From NCBI RefSeq assembly GCF_030295405.1, contig NZ_AP027080.1:3766001-3830000 (forward strand): DNA of 64,000 nucleotides, written 5' to 3'. Below, one piece after another: positions 61,343-64,000 of this stretch (position 1 is its first letter; each line of letters opens with the position of its first letter). Position numbers and translations under genes: made by a program. Origin of the DNA: Mesoterricola silvestris (GTDB taxonomy: Bacteria > Acidobacteriota > Holophagae > Holophagales > Holophagaceae). The notes below the pieces were generated by a model. That model was not told the DNA's origin. It saw only the letters and a list, made by a program, of their open reading frames with translations, and did not search any database.

Positions 61343-62608
61343 ATGAACCAGGCATCCTCCCTTCCCCGCACCGCCGCCCTCATGCTCCTGGCCCTCGCCG
61401 CCGGCGTGGGCGGAACCCTCCTCCTCCGGCCCCGCCCCAAGGAGCACGTCCACCAGGCGCCCGCCAAGACCATGTACCAGTGCCCCATGCACCCCCAGAT
61501 CATCCAGGACCACCCGGGGGACTGCCCGATCTGCGGCATGGCCCTGGTGGCGATGGACGGATCCAACGCCTCGGACGCCAACGGCCCCGACGGCCACGCC
61601 ACGGTGGCCATCGACCTGGAGCGCCAGCAGCTCATCGGCCTGACCACCACCGCGGCCGTGGAGGGCTCCGTGGGAGGCGAGATCCGCACCACCGCGCGCA
61701 TCGCCCCGGACGAGACCCGCATCCGCCACATGCACGTGAAGGTGGACGGCTACGTGGAGAAGCTCTTCGTGGACTTCGTGGGCATGCCGGTGGCCAAGGG
61801 GCAGGCGCTCTTCACGTTCTACAGCCCCGATTTCGTCTCGGCCCAGCAGGAGTACCTCCTGGCCCTGCGCACCCGCAAGGCCCTCAAGGGCGGTGAACGG
61901 GAGGGCAGCGGCCAGGAGCTCCTGGATTCCGCCCGCCGGCGCATGGCCCTCTGGGACGTGGCCCCCGGGGACCTGGACGAGCTGGAGCGCACCGGCGAGG
62001 TGAAGAAGTCCCTCACCCTGCGCTCCCCCATCGCCGGGGTGGTCACCGCCAAGACGGCCGTGGAGGGCAACCGCCTCACCCCCGCCGACACCCCCTTCGA
62101 GATCACCGACCTGGGCCACCTCTGGGCCATCGCCGACATCTACGAGCCCGAACTGCCCCGCCTCAAGGTGGGCATGGGGGCGGCCCTGACCCTGGAGGCC
62201 TTCCCGGGGAAGACCTTCAACGGCCGCGTGGCCTTCATCGATCCCCTGGTGGATCCCAAGACCCGCACCACCAAGGCGCGGGTGGAGATCGCCAACCCGG
62301 GCGGCATCCTCAAGCCCGAGATGTTCGGCGAGATGGTGATCCGCAGCCAGGCCCGCAAGGGTCTTGTGGTGCCCGTGGACGCGGTGCTGGACGCCGGCAC
62401 CCGCAAGATCGTCTTCGTGGCCCTGGGCGACGGCCGCTTCGAGCCCCGGGAGGTGCGGACCGGCTCCAGCCTGGGCGAGACGGTGGAGGTCCTTTCGGGC
62501 CTCAAGGCCGGGGAGAACGTGGTCAACCGCGCGAACTTCCTGGTGGATTCGGAATCCAGGCTGAAGGCCGCCCTGGCCCACATGGCGCCCGGCGCCGGAA
62601 AGAACTGA
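61343..62608 (+). CDS. cusB: CusB-type metal-efflux adaptor with heavy-metal-binding domain
   Basis: A 421-residue membrane-fusion protein. After an N-terminal anchor (residues about 9-29) comes a heavy-metal-binding domain: YQCPMHPQIIQDHPGDCPICGM at about 45-66, Cys47, Met49, His50 and Cys61/Cys64, as in CusB/CzcB proteins of copper systems. The adaptor body follows (RHMHVKVDGYVEKLFVDFVG, SPDFVSAQQEYLLALR, LRSPIAGVVTAKTAVEGNRL, DLGHLWAIADIYEPELPRLK). It joins the RND pump to the outer channel and hands metal to it. Confidence 0.93.
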   Translation: MNQASSLPRTAALMLLALAAGVGGTLLLRPRPKEHVHQAPAKTMYQCPMHPQIIQDHPGDCPICGMALVAMDGSNASDANGPDGHATVAIDLERQQLIGLTTTAAVEGSVGGEIRTTARIAPDETRIRHMHVKVDGYVEKLFVDFVGMPVAKGQALFTFYSPDFVSAQQEYLLALRTRKALKGGEREGSGQELLDSARRRMALWDVAPGDLDELERTGEVKKSLTLRSPIAGVVTAKTAVEGNRLTPADTPFEITDLGHLWAIADIYEPELPRLKVGMGAALTLEAFPGKTFNGRVAFIDPLVDPKTRTTKARVEIANPGGILKPEMFGEMVIRSQARKGLVVPVDAVLDAGTRKIVFVALGDGRFEPREVRTGSSLGETVEVLSGLKAGENVVNRANFLVDSESRLKAALAHMAPGAGKN

Positions 62609-62615
62609 GGCGGCC

Positions 62616-64000
62616 ATGATCCAGCGAATCATCCGGTTCTCCGCGGAGAACAAGTTCCTGGTGCTGGCGGCGGGCATCATCGCCCTGGTGCTCTCCTTCT
62701 GGGCCATGCGCACCATTCCCCTGGACGCCCTGCCGGACCTCAGCGACACCCAGGTCATCGTCTACTCCAAGTGGGACCGGAGCCCGGACCAGGTGGAGGA
62801 CCAGGTCACCTACCCCATCGTCACCAGCCTCCTGGGGGCCCCCAAGGTCAAGGCCGTGCGGGGGCTGTCGGACTTCGGCTTCAGCTACGTGTACGTCATC
62901 TTCGAGGACGGCACCGACATCTACTGGGCCCGCTCCCGGGTCCTGGAATACCTCAGCAAGATCACCGCCAGCCTGCCCCAGGGCGTCAAGACCGAGCTGG
63001 GGCCGGACGCCACGGCCGTGGGCTGGGTCTACCAGTACGCCCTGGTGGACAAGAGCGGCAAGCACAGCACCGACGAGCTGCGGTCCACCCAGGACTGGTT
63101 CATGCGCTACGCCCTGCAGGCCGTGCCCGGCGTGGCCGAGGTGGCCACCGTGGGCGGCCAGGCCCGCCAGTTCCAGGTGGCCCTCAATCCCAACAAGATG
63201 GCCACCTACCGCATCACCATCGACAAGGTCATCGCCGCGGTGAAGGCCGCCAACAACGAGGGCGGCGGGCGCCTGGTGGAGTTCAGCGGGCGCGAGTACA
63301 TGGTGCGCGGCCGCGGCTACGCCCGGACCGCCCAGGACCTGGAAGGCGCCGTGCTCAAGGCCGAGGGGGGAACCCCCGTGCGCCTTTCCGACGTGGCCAC
63401 CGTTAGCCTGGGCCCCGAGATGCGCCGGGGCCTCGCGGACCTGGACGGCCACGGCGACGTGGTGGGGGGCATCGTCGTCATGCGCCAGGGCGAGAACGCC
63501 CTGGACGTCATCCGGCGGGTGAAGACCAAGCTCGACGAGCTCAAGCCCTCCCTCCCCGCCGGCGTGGAGGTGGTTTCCGTCTACGACCGCGCCACCCTCA
63601 TCGAGAAGGCCATCGCCACAGTCAAGGACAAGCTGGTGGAGGAGATGATCGTCGTTTCGATCATCATCCTCATCTTCCTCTGGCACATCCCCTCGGCCAT
63701 CGTGCCCATCGTCACCATCCCCCTGAGCGTGGCCCTGGCCTTCATCCCCATGCTGATCATGGGCCAGAACGCCAACCTCATGTCCCTGGCCGGCATCGCC
63801 ATCTCCATCGGCGTCCTGGTGGACGGGGCCATCGTGGAGGTGGAGAACGCCTACAAGAAGCTCGAGCACTGGGTGAGCGGGGGCCGCATCGGCGACTTCC
63901 ACAAGGTGCGCCTGGAGGCGCTCCTGGAGGTGGGTCCCAGCGTCTTCTTCTCGCTGCTGGTGATCGCCATCGCCTTCATGCCCGTGTTCACCCTGGTGGA
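62616..64000 (+). CDS. cusA: CusA-type heavy-metal RND efflux pump, N-terminal part
   Basis: The open frame runs off the window; 461 codons of an expected 1,040 or so are present. It follows E. coli CusA closely: FLVLAAGIIALVLSFWAMRT (TM1), IPLDALPDLSDTQVIVYSKW, FGFSYVYVIFEDGTDIYWAR, LGPDATAVGWVYQYALVDKS, SLGPEMRRGLADLDG and SIGVLVDGAIVEVENAYKKL. The last includes Asp403, equivalent to the proton-relay Asp405 of CusA. The PDLSDTQV motif is the heavy-metal (HME) RND signature; copper or silver is the likeliest cargo given the adaptor. The ATG at 62616 has GAGG upstream, 7 nt after the adaptor stop. Confidence 0.93.
   Translation, partial: MIQRIIRFSAENKFLVLAAGIIALVLSFWAMRTIPLDALPDLSDTQVIVYSKWDRSPDQVEDQVTYPIVTSLLGAPKVKAVRGLSDFGFSYVYVIFEDGTDIYWARSRVLEYLSKITASLPQGVKTELGPDATAVGWVYQYALVDKSGKHSTDELRSTQDWFMRYALQAVPGVAEVATVGGQARQFQVALNPNKMATYRITIDKVIAAVKAANNEGGGRLVEFSGREYMVRGRGYARTAQDLEGAVLKAEGGTPVRLSDVATVSLGPEMRRGLADLDGHGDVVGGIVVMRQGENALDVIRRVKTKLDELKPSLPAGVEVVSVYDRATLIEKAIATVKDKLVEEMIVVSIIILIFLWHIPSAIVPIVTIPLSVALAFIPMLIMGQNANLMSLAGIAISIGVLVDGAIVEVENAYKKLEHWVSGGRIGDFHKVRLEALLEVGPSVFFSLLVIAIAFMPVFTLV

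Overview
The window is a dense, G+C-rich chromosomal stretch of a diderm (Gram-negative-type) heterotroph. It has a TonB-dependent receptor of the Oar type, a secretin, TolC-type channels, lipoproteins and many two-component proteins. I lean towards Acidobacteriota, class Holophagae (Geothrix/Holophaga-like), from the Oar-like receptor, the gene mix and the G+C bias. That assignment is an inference, because no rRNA or tRNA gene is present. Genes are tightly packed, and nine junctions use 4-nt stop/start overlaps (ATGA, GTGA or TTGA).

Layout. 1-1.6 kb: end of rsmE, then uraA. 1.6-8.1 kb: a gene set of unknown role, with a Gly-rich lipoprotein facing a promoter that drives two paralogous exported proteins and a secretin, and a small exported protein convergent with them. 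8.2-16.5 kb: a sugar locus with an AraC regulator and a three-gene, complete fructose-type PTS (IIC, IIB, HPr-EI-IIA), then an exported GH38 alpha-mannosidase and a cupin. 16.6-17.6 kb: two small exported proteins, one with a cystatin-like motif. 17.6-18.2 kb: a 456-bp palindromic repeat. 18.2-21.9 kb: thiolase and FadE (beta-oxidation). 22-26 kb: two alpha/beta hydrolases and a chemoreceptor. 26-30.3 kb: a FucP-like transporter and a large periplasmic-propeller histidine kinase.

30.4-40.6 kb is a purine salvage and catabolism island. A nucleoside-type ABC importer (ATPase, two permeases, BMP binding protein) and a three-subunit xanthine dehydrogenase lie on the minus strand. A guanine-deaminase-like amidohydrolase diverges from them across a region holding an inverted repeat. 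40.8-48.5 kb looks like a scavenging locus for beta-aspartyl polymers such as cyanophycin: TonB receptor, exported cyanophycinase, exported M14 peptidase, isoaspartyl dipeptidase and a LysA-like PLP decarboxylase.

48.6-49.7 kb is a Xre/RES toxin-antitoxin pair. 50.2-54.8 kb is a TetR-controlled TolC/EmrA/EmrB efflux operon. 55-59.3 kb is a three-gene phosphorelay (PAS kinase, Rcp-type response regulator, hybrid kinase). 59.5-64 kb is a Cus-type heavy-metal efflux operon, preceded by a Cys-rich exported protein and cut by the window end.

The most unusual signal outside genes is a family of palindromic intergenic elements at 17.6, 49.7 and 54.8 kb. They share a terminal motif close to CGCCCGTGTCCCG placed just after a stop codon. 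The two full copies are about 450 bp, are bounded by inverted copies of the motif and contain no gene.
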